A stretch of DNA of 40,573 bases, taken from Candidatus Hydrogenedentota bacterium (GTDB lineage: Bacteria > Hydrogenedentota > Hydrogenedentia > Hydrogenedentales > SLHB01). The translations under genes and the position numbers were made by a program. The stretch covers positions 1 through 40,573 of the forward strand of contig JADLGB010000333.1 in assembly GCA_020849535.1 (NCBI GenBank), in the 5' to 3' direction. Below, in pieces: positions 24,738 to 32,198 of the stretch. The notes under the pieces were generated by a model. That model saw only the letters and a list, made by a program, of their open reading frames with translations, was not told the origin of the DNA and did no database searches. The stretch's first letter is position 1. The number at the start of each line of letters is the position of its first letter.

Positions 24738-25268
24738 TCACGGACCAACGCCCTTCACAAGGACCAGCACTGTCATTCCGGCGCAGGGCCCGGATGCGAT
24801 CTTCCGTTCATGGTCAATTCGCATCCCCATCTTCACATAGAAAGGAAGCATCGATCTCCCGGCGGCGCCCAGGAACAAACGAAGATGACCACCCTCGCGC
24901 GCGAATGCCTCTGCAAAGGTGAAGAGCAAGCTCCCCAATCCCATTCTCTGGTATTGCGGGCAGACGTACAACCTCGTAATTTCGTTGCCTCTCACGCTTA
25001 CCATCCCCTTGATACGACTTTCACCCTCAGCCACAAATACGTGCTGGGTGGCAATGTCCTCGAGCACACACGCCAAGGACCCGCGGGTTTCCTTGAGTGC
25101 TTCGACCACATCGCGGCTGAAGTCGTCAGTGCGCGCAAAGTCCTCGTAGCATGCGCATAACAGATGACAAAGACCCTCGGCATCTTGCGCCGTGGCTCGT
25201 CTGACTTGATTCCCGGAGCGGGCTGGTTCATGTTCCGGCCATCGGTGATGATACTCAAACGCTGCCAT
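24738..25268 (-). CDS. GNAT-family N-acetyltransferase
   Basis: A 176-residue acetyl-CoA-dependent acetyltransferase. The acetyl-CoA loop is in RLYVCPQYQRMGLGSLLFTF (about 103-122), the classical Q/R-x-x-G-x-G/A signature. A C-terminal MLPFYVKMGMR completes the family pattern. The acceptor substrate is unknown (small molecule, peptide or tRNA-linked amino acid). It starts at ATG 25268, inside the last 14 bases of a small upstream gene in another frame, so the pair is translationally coupled. Small gene plus overlapping GNAT is a pattern also seen in TacT/AtaT toxin-antitoxin loci, but the small gene does not look like a known antitoxin. Confidence 0.85.
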   Translation of the reverse strand: MAAFEYHHRWPEHEPARSGNQVRRATAQDAEGLCHLLCACYEDFARTDDFSRDVVEALKETRGSLACVLEDIATQHVFVAEGESRIKGMVSVRGNEITRLYVCPQYQRMGLGSLLFTFAEAFAREGGHLRLFLGAAGRSMLPFYVKMGMRIDHERKIASGPCAGMTVLVLVKGVGP

Positions 25269-25524
25269 AACCCAGCCAATCCGGCAAGTTCTCATTGCAC
25301 CACTTGCGGTACTCCGCCATGGTGTCAAATGAGCGATACGGTTCATCGTCCAGCACCGGCTTGTAGGTGTGGATGAACGCGTACCGGAACCGCGTTTTGA
25401 GTGGCCGGCGTGCCGCAGCCTCAAATTCCGCCAACCATTCTGCCGGGATGTCATCCAGCGGATTGGGCGAACCTTGAGCGGACTCCTCACAGCCGCTATT
25501 CGACTTCAATGTCACCTCCGACAC
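25255..25524 (-). CDS. Small hypothetical protein upstream of the GNAT gene
   Basis: An 89-residue protein not recognised. Its C-terminus (PYRSFDTMAEYRKWCNENLP then DWLGYGSV) is rich in aromatic residues and looks conserved in character. The N-terminus is Ser/Gly-rich. I see no membrane segment or DNA-binding motif. GTG at 25524 is taken as the start because AGGCAGGG precedes it; TTG at 25539 is an alternative. Its stop codon overlaps the GNAT start by 14 bp. Confidence 0.6.
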   Translation of the reverse strand: MSEVTLKSNSGCEESAQGSPNPLDDIPAEWLAEFEAAARRPLKTRFRYAFIHTYKPVLDDEPYRSFDTMAEYRKWCNENLPDWLGYGSV

Positions 25525-25670
25525 GGCCCTGCCTCTCAATTCGATGCACCCCGTCGTAAGTGGTTGAAAACATTAATTGTTGCATACGCAGCGCTTTGGA
25601 CTTGGGCCCGGATTGCCCCGCCACCGGCAGTCGCGCGCCCCCAACCCTAACCTCTTAGCGTTGCTGAGAC

Positions 25671-25700
25671 TTCCTTCTCACCATCGGTAAATGATATACT
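25671..25700 (+). promoter_or_regulatory. Candidate promoter for lipA
   Basis: TATACT (25695-25700) is a strong -10. The -35 region (TTCCTT near 25671) is weak. It lies 53 bp before the chosen lipA start and diverges from the minus-strand small gene. Confidence 0.35.
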
Positions 25701-25753
25701 ACGCGAACCGTGCGCGTTTTGTCGACACGCCAAGCGAGGTTTTGAGGCAATTC

Positions 25754-26638
25754 ATGGCGTCTCGTTTTCCAGAATGGATCCGCCGTCCCTGGGCATCGGG
25801 ACAGGACTTCGGCTTTACCAAGGACGTGGTGGAGGGGCTGGAGTTGCATACCGTGTGTCAGAGCGCCCGTTGCCCGAATATGTCGGAATGCTGGCAGCGC
25901 CGGACGGCCACGCTCATGATTCTCGGGAATACATGTACCCGGAGCTGCCGATATTGTTCGGTGCCCGCGGGCAAGCCCGAACCACCCGATCCCAGCGAGC
26001 CGGAGCACGTGGCGGATGCCATCGCCCGAATGAATCTGAAACATGCTGTTATTACGTCGGTTACGAGAGACGACCTTTCCGACGGCGGGGCGGGGCATAT
26101 CGCGGCCACCGTTCTCGCGGTTCGACAGAAGTGCCCCGCGACGACACTCGAGTTGCTGGTGCCCGACTTTCAGGGCGATTTGACTGCGGTGGACACGGTA
26201 ATGGCCGTACAACCGGAAGTGTTTTCGCACAATATCGAGACGGTCGAGCGGCTGTATCCAAGCGTGCGTGGCCGCCGCTGCACGTACGAGACGGCCCTCG
26301 GGGTGTTGCGCCACGCGGCGAACAGCCGGGGCCAGACGATCATCAAGTCGGCCTTCATGGTCGGGCACGGCGAAACGCCGGAAGAGGTGGGTCAGACCTT
26401 GCAGCATCTCTTGGACGCGGGTTGCGAGGCGGTGTGCATCGGCCAGTACCTGCGCCCTACCCCCAAGCAGCGTGAGGTGGCGGAATATGTGACGCCGGAA
26501 CAGTTTAAGGATTATGAATCGCTGGCGTATGAACTGGGTTTTGCCTTTGCGGTGGCGGGTCCCTTCGTGCGCAGTTCGTACCGATCCGATGAGTTGATGA
26601 AAACGGAATTCGCGCGGGGCCGTGTGCAGGCCGTGTAG
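25754..26638 (+). CDS. lipA: Lipoyl synthase
   Basis: A 294-residue radical-SAM enzyme that inserts two sulfurs into octanoyl-protein to give lipoyl groups. The radical-SAM cluster cysteines are Cys61, Cys65 and Cys68 (CTRSCRYC), and the auxiliary cluster cysteines are Cys35, Cys40 and Cys46 (CQSARCPNMSEC). The terminal RSSY motif (VRSSYRSDE) ligates the auxiliary cluster. ATG at 25754 has GAGG six bases upstream, so I reject the longer in-frame start at 25691, which covers the promoter -10. It sits directly before a free-standing lipoyl domain gene (50 bp), an obvious substrate. LipB is not present here. Confidence 0.96.
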   Translation: MASRFPEWIRRPWASGQDFGFTKDVVEGLELHTVCQSARCPNMSECWQRRTATLMILGNTCTRSCRYCSVPAGKPEPPDPSEPEHVADAIARMNLKHAVITSVTRDDLSDGGAGHIAATVLAVRQKCPATTLELLVPDFQGDLTAVDTVMAVQPEVFSHNIETVERLYPSVRGRRCTYETALGVLRHAANSRGQTIIKSAFMVGHGETPEEVGQTLQHLLDAGCEAVCIGQYLRPTPKQREVAEYVTPEQFKDYESLAYELGFAFAVAGPFVRSSYRSDELMKTEFARGRVQAV

Positions 26639-26688
26639 CCGCAGGGTGCGCCCGCTTTGGCCATAGGGAAGTCGAGGGAGAACGTTGC

Positions 26689-26928
26689 ATGACATACGAG
26701 GTCAAGTTGCCCAACCTGGGTGAGGATGCCGCCGATACCGCCACGGTGTCGTATTGGCTTTATGAAGAAGGCGATATGGTGAAGGAAGGCGAGGACTTGG
26801 TCGAACTGACTACCGACAAGGCCGCATTCAGCTTGCCCTGCCCCAAGACCGGAAAGCTCGAGGAGAAGTACGTGCAGGAAGGCGACGAGGTTTCCGTCGG
26901 GGACGTCCTCTGCACCATCGAAGATTAA
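26689..26928 (+). CDS. Free-standing lipoyl domain protein
   Basis: A 79-residue protein that is one complete lipoyl/biotinyl domain. The predicted lipoylated lysine is Lys44 in TTDKAAF, and the flanking hairpin GDMVKEGEDL and VQEGDEVSVGDVL are typical of lipoyl domains in 2-oxo-acid dehydrogenase E2 chains. No catalytic or E3-binding part follows; the frame ends cleanly. It may act as a mobile acyl or lipoyl carrier for E1/E3 components encoded elsewhere, or as a lipoyl relay for other complexes. GGGAG lies about 9 nt upstream of ATG. It is unlike GcvH, which is about 130 residues. Confidence 0.93.
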   Translation: MTYEVKLPNLGEDAADTATVSYWLYEEGDMVKEGEDLVELTTDKAAFSLPCPKTGKLEEKYVQEGDEVSVGDVLCTIED

Positions 26929-27036
26929 GTGAGCGGGGTGCTGCCCGCCGCAGGGTGCACGCGCAATTCTTTGCCGGGACATGTCCTCCAGGGCGTGTAC
27001 CCGGCAAATTCGCAACGCGAAGTGGAAAGGAACGGT

Positions 27037-28317
27037 ATGTCGATCGGCGTGGGGGTCATTGGCGCGGGGACTGTGGGGGGCGGTGTTATTCGCACCTTTC
27101 TTGCCAATGGCGACGTAATAGGGCGAGCGACTGGTAGAAACGTGAGCTTGGTACACGTTGCGGACCTGAACTCGGAACTCTACAAGGAATACGGTCTTAC
27201 AGGGGTCACCATCAGCAAAGACGCGTTGGTCCTGGTCAATGATCCAAAGGTCCAGGTGGTCGTGGAATTGATCGGTGGACTCAATCCCGCCAGGAAGTTC
27301 ATCCTCGAGGCGCTTAACGCGGGAAAGCACGTAGTCACCGCGAACAAGATGCTATTGGCGCACCACGGGCCGGAGCTGTGCGAGGCGGCCGTCAAGAACA
27401 AGGTGGAACTGCGCTACGAGGCCGCCGTGGCTGGTGGCATCCCCATCATCAAGGCCCTGCGCGAGGGCTTGGCTGCCAATCGTATCCAATTCCTCTGCGG
27501 GATTCTGAATGGAACCTGCAACTATATTCTGAGCCGGATGACTTACGAGGGCCTCGAGTTTGGCGAGGCGCTTCGCCAAGCCCAAGCCAAAGGCTTTGCG
27601 GAGACCCCACCCGATCTGGATATTGAAGGGCACGACACCGCGCACAAATGTCAGATAATCGCGTCACTCTGTTATTCCACGGAAGTCGCGTTGGAAGACA
27701 TCCACACCGAGGGGATCACCAAGGTCACTCACGCCGACGTGGCCTATGCCGGGGAGATGGGCTATCTCATTAAGCTGCTTGCGGTTGTGCGCGAGCAAAA
27801 CGGCGAGATCGAGGTTCGCGTTCACCCGACACTCGTGCCGGACGACCACTTGCTGGCGTCTGTGCGGAACGAATTCAACGCGATATACGTAAAGTCAGAT
27901 ATCGCTGACGCAACGCTTTACTATGGCCGCGGGGCGGGCCGCCTACCCACGGCGAGTGCGGTGGTCTCCGACATCATCGACATAGCCAAGCGAGGCAGCG
28001 GTCCGGTACCAGCGCCCTTCAACTATCAGCAGAAGCGGGCCGTGCGGGACGTGGGCCACGTGCAGGGACGGTATTACCTGCGCCTGACGACGCTGGATCG
28101 GCCGGGCGTGCTGGGTAAGATATGCACGATTCTGGGTGCGCATGGCGTCAGTATCGCGTCGTGCATTCAGAAAGAGAAACATGAGGTCAACCGGGTGCAC
28201 GTCGTCTTGATGACGTATGCGACCGTCGAATCTGACTTGCGCGCGGCGTTAGCCGAGATTGACGCGCTGGACGTCATCCACGAGCCCACCCATTTCCTGC
28301 GCGTCTGGGACGAATGA
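27037..28317 (+). CDS. hom: Homoserine dehydrogenase with ACT domain
   Basis: A 426-residue enzyme reducing aspartate semialdehyde to homoserine with NAD(P)H, the third step of the aspartate pathway. The Rossmann nucleotide loop is GVIGAGTVGGG (6-16). Catalytic-region motifs NGTCNYIL and DIEGHDTAHK carry the conserved Asp and Lys. An ACT domain occupies about 350-426 (YYLRLTTLDRPGVLGKICTI), usually a threonine feedback site. ATG at 27037 has AAGGAA upstream. The next gene is threonine synthase (34 bp later), so the two form a threonine operon; homoserine kinase is not in the window. Confidence 0.96.
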   Translation: MSIGVGVIGAGTVGGGVIRTFLANGDVIGRATGRNVSLVHVADLNSELYKEYGLTGVTISKDALVLVNDPKVQVVVELIGGLNPARKFILEALNAGKHVVTANKMLLAHHGPELCEAAVKNKVELRYEAAVAGGIPIIKALREGLAANRIQFLCGILNGTCNYILSRMTYEGLEFGEALRQAQAKGFAETPPDLDIEGHDTAHKCQIIASLCYSTEVALEDIHTEGITKVTHADVAYAGEMGYLIKLLAVVREQNGEIEVRVHPTLVPDDHLLASVRNEFNAIYVKSDIADATLYYGRGAGRLPTASAVVSDIIDIAKRGSGPVPAPFNYQQKRAVRDVGHVQGRYYLRLTTLDRPGVLGKICTILGAHGVSIASCIQKEKHEVNRVHVVLMTYATVESDLRAALAEIDALDVIHEPTHFLRVWDE

Positions 28318-28351
28318 AATCGGCCAAGTGCCGGTGTAGAGAGGCATAACG

Positions 28352-29455
28352 ATGCTCATCCAACCGCTCATTGAACGGTACCGGGAGTACCTTCCGGTCA
28401 CCGAGAAGACCTGTATCATCTCATTGAATGAGGGTTCCACGCCGCTGGTCCGCGCGTACAACCTGAGCCAGGCAGTCAATCCCAAGCTCGACATTTACCT
28501 CAAGTACGAGGGCCTGAACCCGACCGGGTCCTTCAAGGACCGCGGAATGACCATGGCCATCACGAAGGCGGTGGAAGACGGGTTCAAGGGAGTCATCTGC
28601 GCCTCGACGGGAAACACTTCCGCCTCCGCGGCGGCGTATGCGGCCCGCGCGAAGATTAAGTGCGCCGTGCTCATTCCCGAAGGCAAGATCGCCATGGGCA
28701 AACTCTCTCAGGCGATGATCCACGGCGCGAAGGTGATCCAAATCAAGGGCAATTTCGATGAAGCCCTGAACCTGGTGCGCAGCATCACGGAGCATGAACC
28801 CATCCAGTTGGTCAACTCGGTGAATCCGTATCGTATCGAGGGACAGAAGACGGGCGCATTTGAGATCGTGGACGACTTCGAAGGATTCGCGCCGGACTTT
28901 CACGTGTTGCCCGTGGGCAATGCAGGCAACATCACCGCGTACTGGAAGGGATACAAGGAGTATCACGCCCTCGGTAAGGTCAAGCATCTGCCGCGCATGC
29001 TGGGATTTCAGGCGGCGGGTTCGGCGCCCATTGTGCTGGGGCATCCGGTGGAGAATCCACAGACTTTCGCCACGGCCATCCGCATCGGGAATCCCGCGAG
29101 CTGGAAAACGGCCGAAGCCGCGCGAGACGAGTCGGGAGGCGTGATAGGCATGGTCACGGATCACGAGATTCGCGCCGCTTACCAGTTGGTCGCGGCGGCG
29201 GAAGGCATCTTCTGCGAACCGGCCAGCGCGGCAAGCATCGCCGGGATCATCAAGCTCACGGCGAACGGTTACTTCGACGATTTCGAACCGGTTCACGGCG
29301 ACCGCTTGCGCGTCGTGTGCATTCTTACCGGCCACGGCCTGAAAGATCCCGACAGTGCCATCAAGTCCGCCGAACAGCCGGTCACGGTCGAAGCGAAAGA
29401 AGACGCCGTGCTGGAAGTCATGGGCATTCACGAACCCGCGGGCGCCGGGGCATAG
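28352..29455 (+). CDS. thrC: Threonine synthase
   Basis: A 367-residue PLP enzyme converting O-phosphohomoserine to threonine. The PLP lysine is Lys62 in PTGSFKDRGM, and the phosphate loop includes VGNAGNITAYWKGY. The length matches the compact (about 360-residue) group I type, lacking the N-terminal extension of plant enzymes. GAGAGG upstream of ATG is a good ribosome site. It follows homoserine dehydrogenase directly and precedes a HAD phosphatase by 76 bp. Confidence 0.96.
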   Translation: MLIQPLIERYREYLPVTEKTCIISLNEGSTPLVRAYNLSQAVNPKLDIYLKYEGLNPTGSFKDRGMTMAITKAVEDGFKGVICASTGNTSASAAAYAARAKIKCAVLIPEGKIAMGKLSQAMIHGAKVIQIKGNFDEALNLVRSITEHEPIQLVNSVNPYRIEGQKTGAFEIVDDFEGFAPDFHVLPVGNAGNITAYWKGYKEYHALGKVKHLPRMLGFQAAGSAPIVLGHPVENPQTFATAIRIGNPASWKTAEAARDESGGVIGMVTDHEIRAAYQLVAAAEGIFCEPASAASIAGIIKLTANGYFDDFEPVHGDRLRVVCILTGHGLKDPDSAIKSAEQPVTVEAKEDAVLEVMGIHEPAGAGA

Positions 29456-29531
29456 GGGGAAGTTCTTCCTGAGTTCCTCCTGCATTAATCGAGATTGACC
29501 CTTGCCACGATCTAGGATAAAGGAATCACCG

Positions 29532-30206
29532 ATGTCTCAGGCGCTTGGTTTGGTGTTTGATATGGATGGGGTCCTCGCGGACACGGAGTCGCTGATCGCG
29601 CGCGCGAGCATCGACATGTTCCGCACGCTGTACGGCGTGGAACTTACGGCGGAAGATTTCCGTCCCTACATCGGGACCGGCGCCGTCCGCTACGTCGTGG
29701 GACCCGCCGAGGATGCGGGCATCACGATCCGTGACTTGGACGAGGCCGTTGAACTTCGCCACACCAATTTTGTCGCCCTGCTTGACGCGGGCGAATGTCA
29801 GGCTTGCCCGGGGGCCATTGACCTCATCAACACCGTCGCCGCGACAAACGGCGAGTGGAAGCTCGCCATCGCAACGTCCACACCCGAGAAGAAGGCCTAC
29901 ATTACCCTCAACAATGTAAGCGTGCCCATCGAGAAGTTCGCGGCGATCATCAACGGCGACATGGTCACTCACAAGAAACCCCACCCCGAGATCTACGAGA
30001 CCGCCGCGAAAGCCCTCAACCTCGACCCCGCCCGCTGCATCGCTGTCGAGGACGCCGTCACCGGCGTGGCGTCATCCAAAGCCGCCGGCATGAAATGCCT
30101 CGCCGTCACCAACAGTTTCACCAGGCAAGAACTCGCCGAAGCGGATGTGATTGTCGATAGCCTGGAAGAAGTGACGCTCGACATGCTACGGCGTATGGTG
30201 GGGTGA
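29532..30206 (+). CDS. HAD-family phosphatase or beta-phosphoglucomutase-like
   Basis: A 224-residue HAD hydrolase with a C1 cap. The nucleophile is Asp10 and acid-base Asp12 in FDMDGVLADTES; motif II is in ATSTPEK, the motif III lysine in THKKPHPEI, and motif IV in CIAVEDAVTGVASSKAAG. The pattern fits the beta-phosphoglucomutase/phosphoglycolate phosphatase-like group. Substrate is unassigned. It is the last gene of the plus-strand hom-thrC run. ATG at 29532 follows AAGGA with good spacing. Confidence 0.92.
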   Translation: MSQALGLVFDMDGVLADTESLIARASIDMFRTLYGVELTAEDFRPYIGTGAVRYVVGPAEDAGITIRDLDEAVELRHTNFVALLDAGECQACPGAIDLINTVAATNGEWKLAIATSTPEKKAYITLNNVSVPIEKFAAIINGDMVTHKKPHPEIYETAAKALNLDPARCIAVEDAVTGVASSKAAGMKCLAVTNSFTRQELAEADVIVDSLEEVTLDMLRRMVG

Positions 30207-30445
30207 GGGAGCGCGCGGGCGTCCGCGCCGCACAGCCCACCTGATTGTGCGCACTCTCGCCAATCCAGGAAAGGCAACAAGGACGACAAGGACTGCAGAT
30301 TCATCACACGAGGCGAGGTCCACGCCCAGGTGCCTGTTTCGACCACGCAATTTCGAACATCCCCACGGGACTCGGTAAGGGGTTGTTCGGCGTATCTCAA
30401 GTTCACCTCGAAGTTGCGCGCGAATCGGTGCTGAAGTCAACAAAG

Positions 30446-30596
30446 ACACAGGCGAGGGCGCCTATGCCACACGCGCTTGCCAGGCCTTGGTTGCTTCCTC
30501 CTTTCTTGGAGCCTCCAGTTTGCACGTAGACGCCAAGAGTTCAAAGCAAGCATTGAAGGCGAGATAGACGTGTGGCATAGGCGCCCTCGCCTGTGT
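30446..30596. mobile_element. MITE-like element with perfect 28-bp inverted ends
   Basis: This 151-bp segment has terminal inverted repeats at 30446-30473 and 30569-30596 that are perfect complements over 28 bp (starting ACACAGGCGAGGGCGCCTAT). The interior has no gene. A diverged copy of the same length and layout lies at 1589-1738. Flanking 30207-30445 and 30597-30746 show nothing recognisable beyond possible short repeats. No transposase or target duplication was identified. Confidence 0.85.
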
Positions 30597-30746
30597 TCCC
30601 ATTCTTCAGGTCTTTATCCGTGGCGAACCGCACGACTCACAATCACAACTGGGGATCGTTGTCCCGGTCGTGACATTGAATCGGCATGTCTTCACATCGA
30701 GCACCGGGCCGCACTGTCAGCGCTCAGTAATGGCTGAGGTCGTTTA

Positions 30747-30775
30747 CCCTGGGCGTCGCTTTGCTCTGCCCAGGG
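30747..30775. repeat. CCCTGGGC palindrome
   Basis: CCCTGGGC (30747-30754) and GCCCAGGG (30768-30775) form an 8-bp stem with a 13-nt loop, followed by another short inverted pair around 30785-30815. Only one copy exists in this window. I know similar palindromes as frequent spacer repeats in some uncultured-lineage genomes. The rest of 30776-30983 holds no recognisable gene. Confidence 0.55.
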
Positions 30776-30983
30776 CTAATATGGTTCTGGCCCTTCAGGT
30801 CGCAAGAGGGGCATGTTGACTCTCTTCACTGTCCCCTCCAGCGCCGCGCAGAAGTGCATGCCGAGCATTCTTGGCGCGACAGCCCCTCTGAATGCCTGTT
30901 CGGCGTGCATCGCCTGGTGCTATCCGGTATGATCCGGCTTCTGCCTCATGCACAAACTCTGACCCAGGATTGGAGTCTTATTG

Positions 30984-31988
30984 ATGGCGTTGAATGTTAG
31001 CAGGCCCGAAGTGCAGTTTGCGATGGAAACCGTCCGCATGGCCGCGCAAGTGGCGTGGGAGGTCGAGCGGGAACTGGTCGATCACACGATCACGAAGAGC
31101 GACAAGTCGCCCGTCACGGTCGCGGACTTCGCTTCCCAGGCCCTGGTGGGCTGTTTACTCGAGAAGACGTTTCCCAACGATCCACTTGTTGCGGAAGAAG
31201 ACTCCGCACATCTGAAAGAAGAGAGCGCGGCGCAGAACCTGGGTAACGTCGTCCGTTTCGTGGGGCGTCATCTTGCCTACGCCACACCGCAGACCGTATG
31301 TGCGTGGATCGATCACGGTGGCCAGTCCCCTGCAAAGCGATTTTGGACTCTCGACCCGATCGACGGCACCAAGGGTTTTCTGCGCGGAGACCAGTACGCG
31401 GTGGCGTTGGCGCTCATCGTGGATGGGCAGGTCGAGGTGGGCGTTCTCGGTTGTCCAAATCTCAGCAACGGATACAGGCCCAACCACGATGGTCCCGGTT
31501 CGCTCGTAGTAGCCGTACGCGGTGAAGGTACGTGGACGCAGCCACTCGCCGAGGAAGGCCCCCTAACGCGACTGCGCGTGTCGAACATTCGGAATGGCGT
31601 GGAAGCGCGCCTGCTACGTTCCGTGGACGCGGGACACACAAACGCGGGCCGCGTGGCCCAGTTGGTGGAGACGCTGGGCGTCCGCGCGGAGCCAGTGCTG
31701 ATGGATAGCCAGGCCAAGTACAGCGTGATGGCCGCGGGCCATGGCGATCTCTTGTTTCGCTTGCTGACGAAGGCGCAGCCGGATTACCGCGAGAAGATCT
31801 GGGATCACGCGGCGGGTTCGCTCGTCATTCAAGAGGCAGGCGGCCGCGTGACGGATCTGATGGGCAAGGACCTCGACTTCACGCAGGGCAGGACGCTCGC
31901 GAATAATGTGGGCATTCTGGCGTCGAACGGGCAGCTGCACGAAACCGCGCTCAAGGCCCTGGCAGCGGTGTTTCAAGAGCAAGCGTGA
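30984..31988 (+). CDS. 3'(2'),5'-bisphosphate nucleotidase-like phosphatase
   Basis: A 334-residue member of the inositol monophosphatase/fructose bisphosphatase superfamily, closest in pattern to the Hal2/CysQ-like 3'-phosphoadenosine 5'-phosphate phosphatases. Metal ligands are Glu71 or Glu72 in VAEEDSAHL and the Asps of DPIDGTKGFLRGDQ. WDHAAGSLVIQEAGG supplies the C-terminal ligand Asp. It may recycle PAP from sulfate metabolism, which would fit a genome with sulfatases, but this is inference. ATG at 30984 has GGAG 8 nt upstream. A second member of the superfamily lies at 38446-39243. Confidence 0.92.
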   Translation: MALNVSRPEVQFAMETVRMAAQVAWEVERELVDHTITKSDKSPVTVADFASQALVGCLLEKTFPNDPLVAEEDSAHLKEESAAQNLGNVVRFVGRHLAYATPQTVCAWIDHGGQSPAKRFWTLDPIDGTKGFLRGDQYAVALALIVDGQVEVGVLGCPNLSNGYRPNHDGPGSLVVAVRGEGTWTQPLAEEGPLTRLRVSNIRNGVEARLLRSVDAGHTNAGRVAQLVETLGVRAEPVLMDSQAKYSVMAAGHGDLLFRLLTKAQPDYREKIWDHAAGSLVIQEAGGRVTDLMGKDLDFTQGRTLANNVGILASNGQLHETALKALAAVFQEQA

Positions 31989-32047
31989 AGACTGAATAGC
32001 GCGCACGAGTGCGAGGGAACTGTGCAATCTCCGAGGTTGCGGCTATC

Positions 32048-32098
32048 GGCGAAACATCCCCCGCGACCCTGCGGGTCGGCCCCCTTCAAAGGGGGACC
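32048..32098. repeat. 51-bp dispersed repeat, copy B
   Basis: This is the direct-strand counterpart of 262-312 and ends with the CCCCCTTCAAAGGGGGACC palindrome. Together with the inverted piece at 32154-32187 it flanks a central palindrome, in the gap between two convergent genes. Confidence 0.7.
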
Positions 32099-32133
32099 CC
32101 AAGGGCCCTTCGGGCCGAGGAGAATTCAATATC

Positions 32134-32151
32134 TGCAACACTAGTGTTGCA
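32134..32151. repeat. Perfect 18-bp palindrome
   Basis: TGCAACACTAGTGTTGCA is a perfect self-complementary palindrome at the centre of the inverted repeat pair 32048-32098 and 32154-32187. It lies between the convergent genes ending at 31988 and 32199 and could help a bidirectional hairpin end both transcripts. Confidence 0.8.
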
Positions 32152-32153
32152 CA

Positions 32154-32187
32154 GGTCCCCCTTTGAAGGGGGATCGAGGGGGGTGTT
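32154..32187. repeat. Dispersed repeat, inverted partial copy C
   Basis: This carries GGTCCCCCTTTGAAGGGGG then ATCGAGGGGGGTGTT, the same orientation as copy A at 262-312 and inverted relative to copy B at 32048-32098. Confidence 0.65.
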
Positions 32188-32198
32188 CTTCTCCGGGT

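Noticed and set aside
25655..26695. 346-codon open frame on the minus strand
   Set aside because: It is antisense to lipA, with no family motifs.
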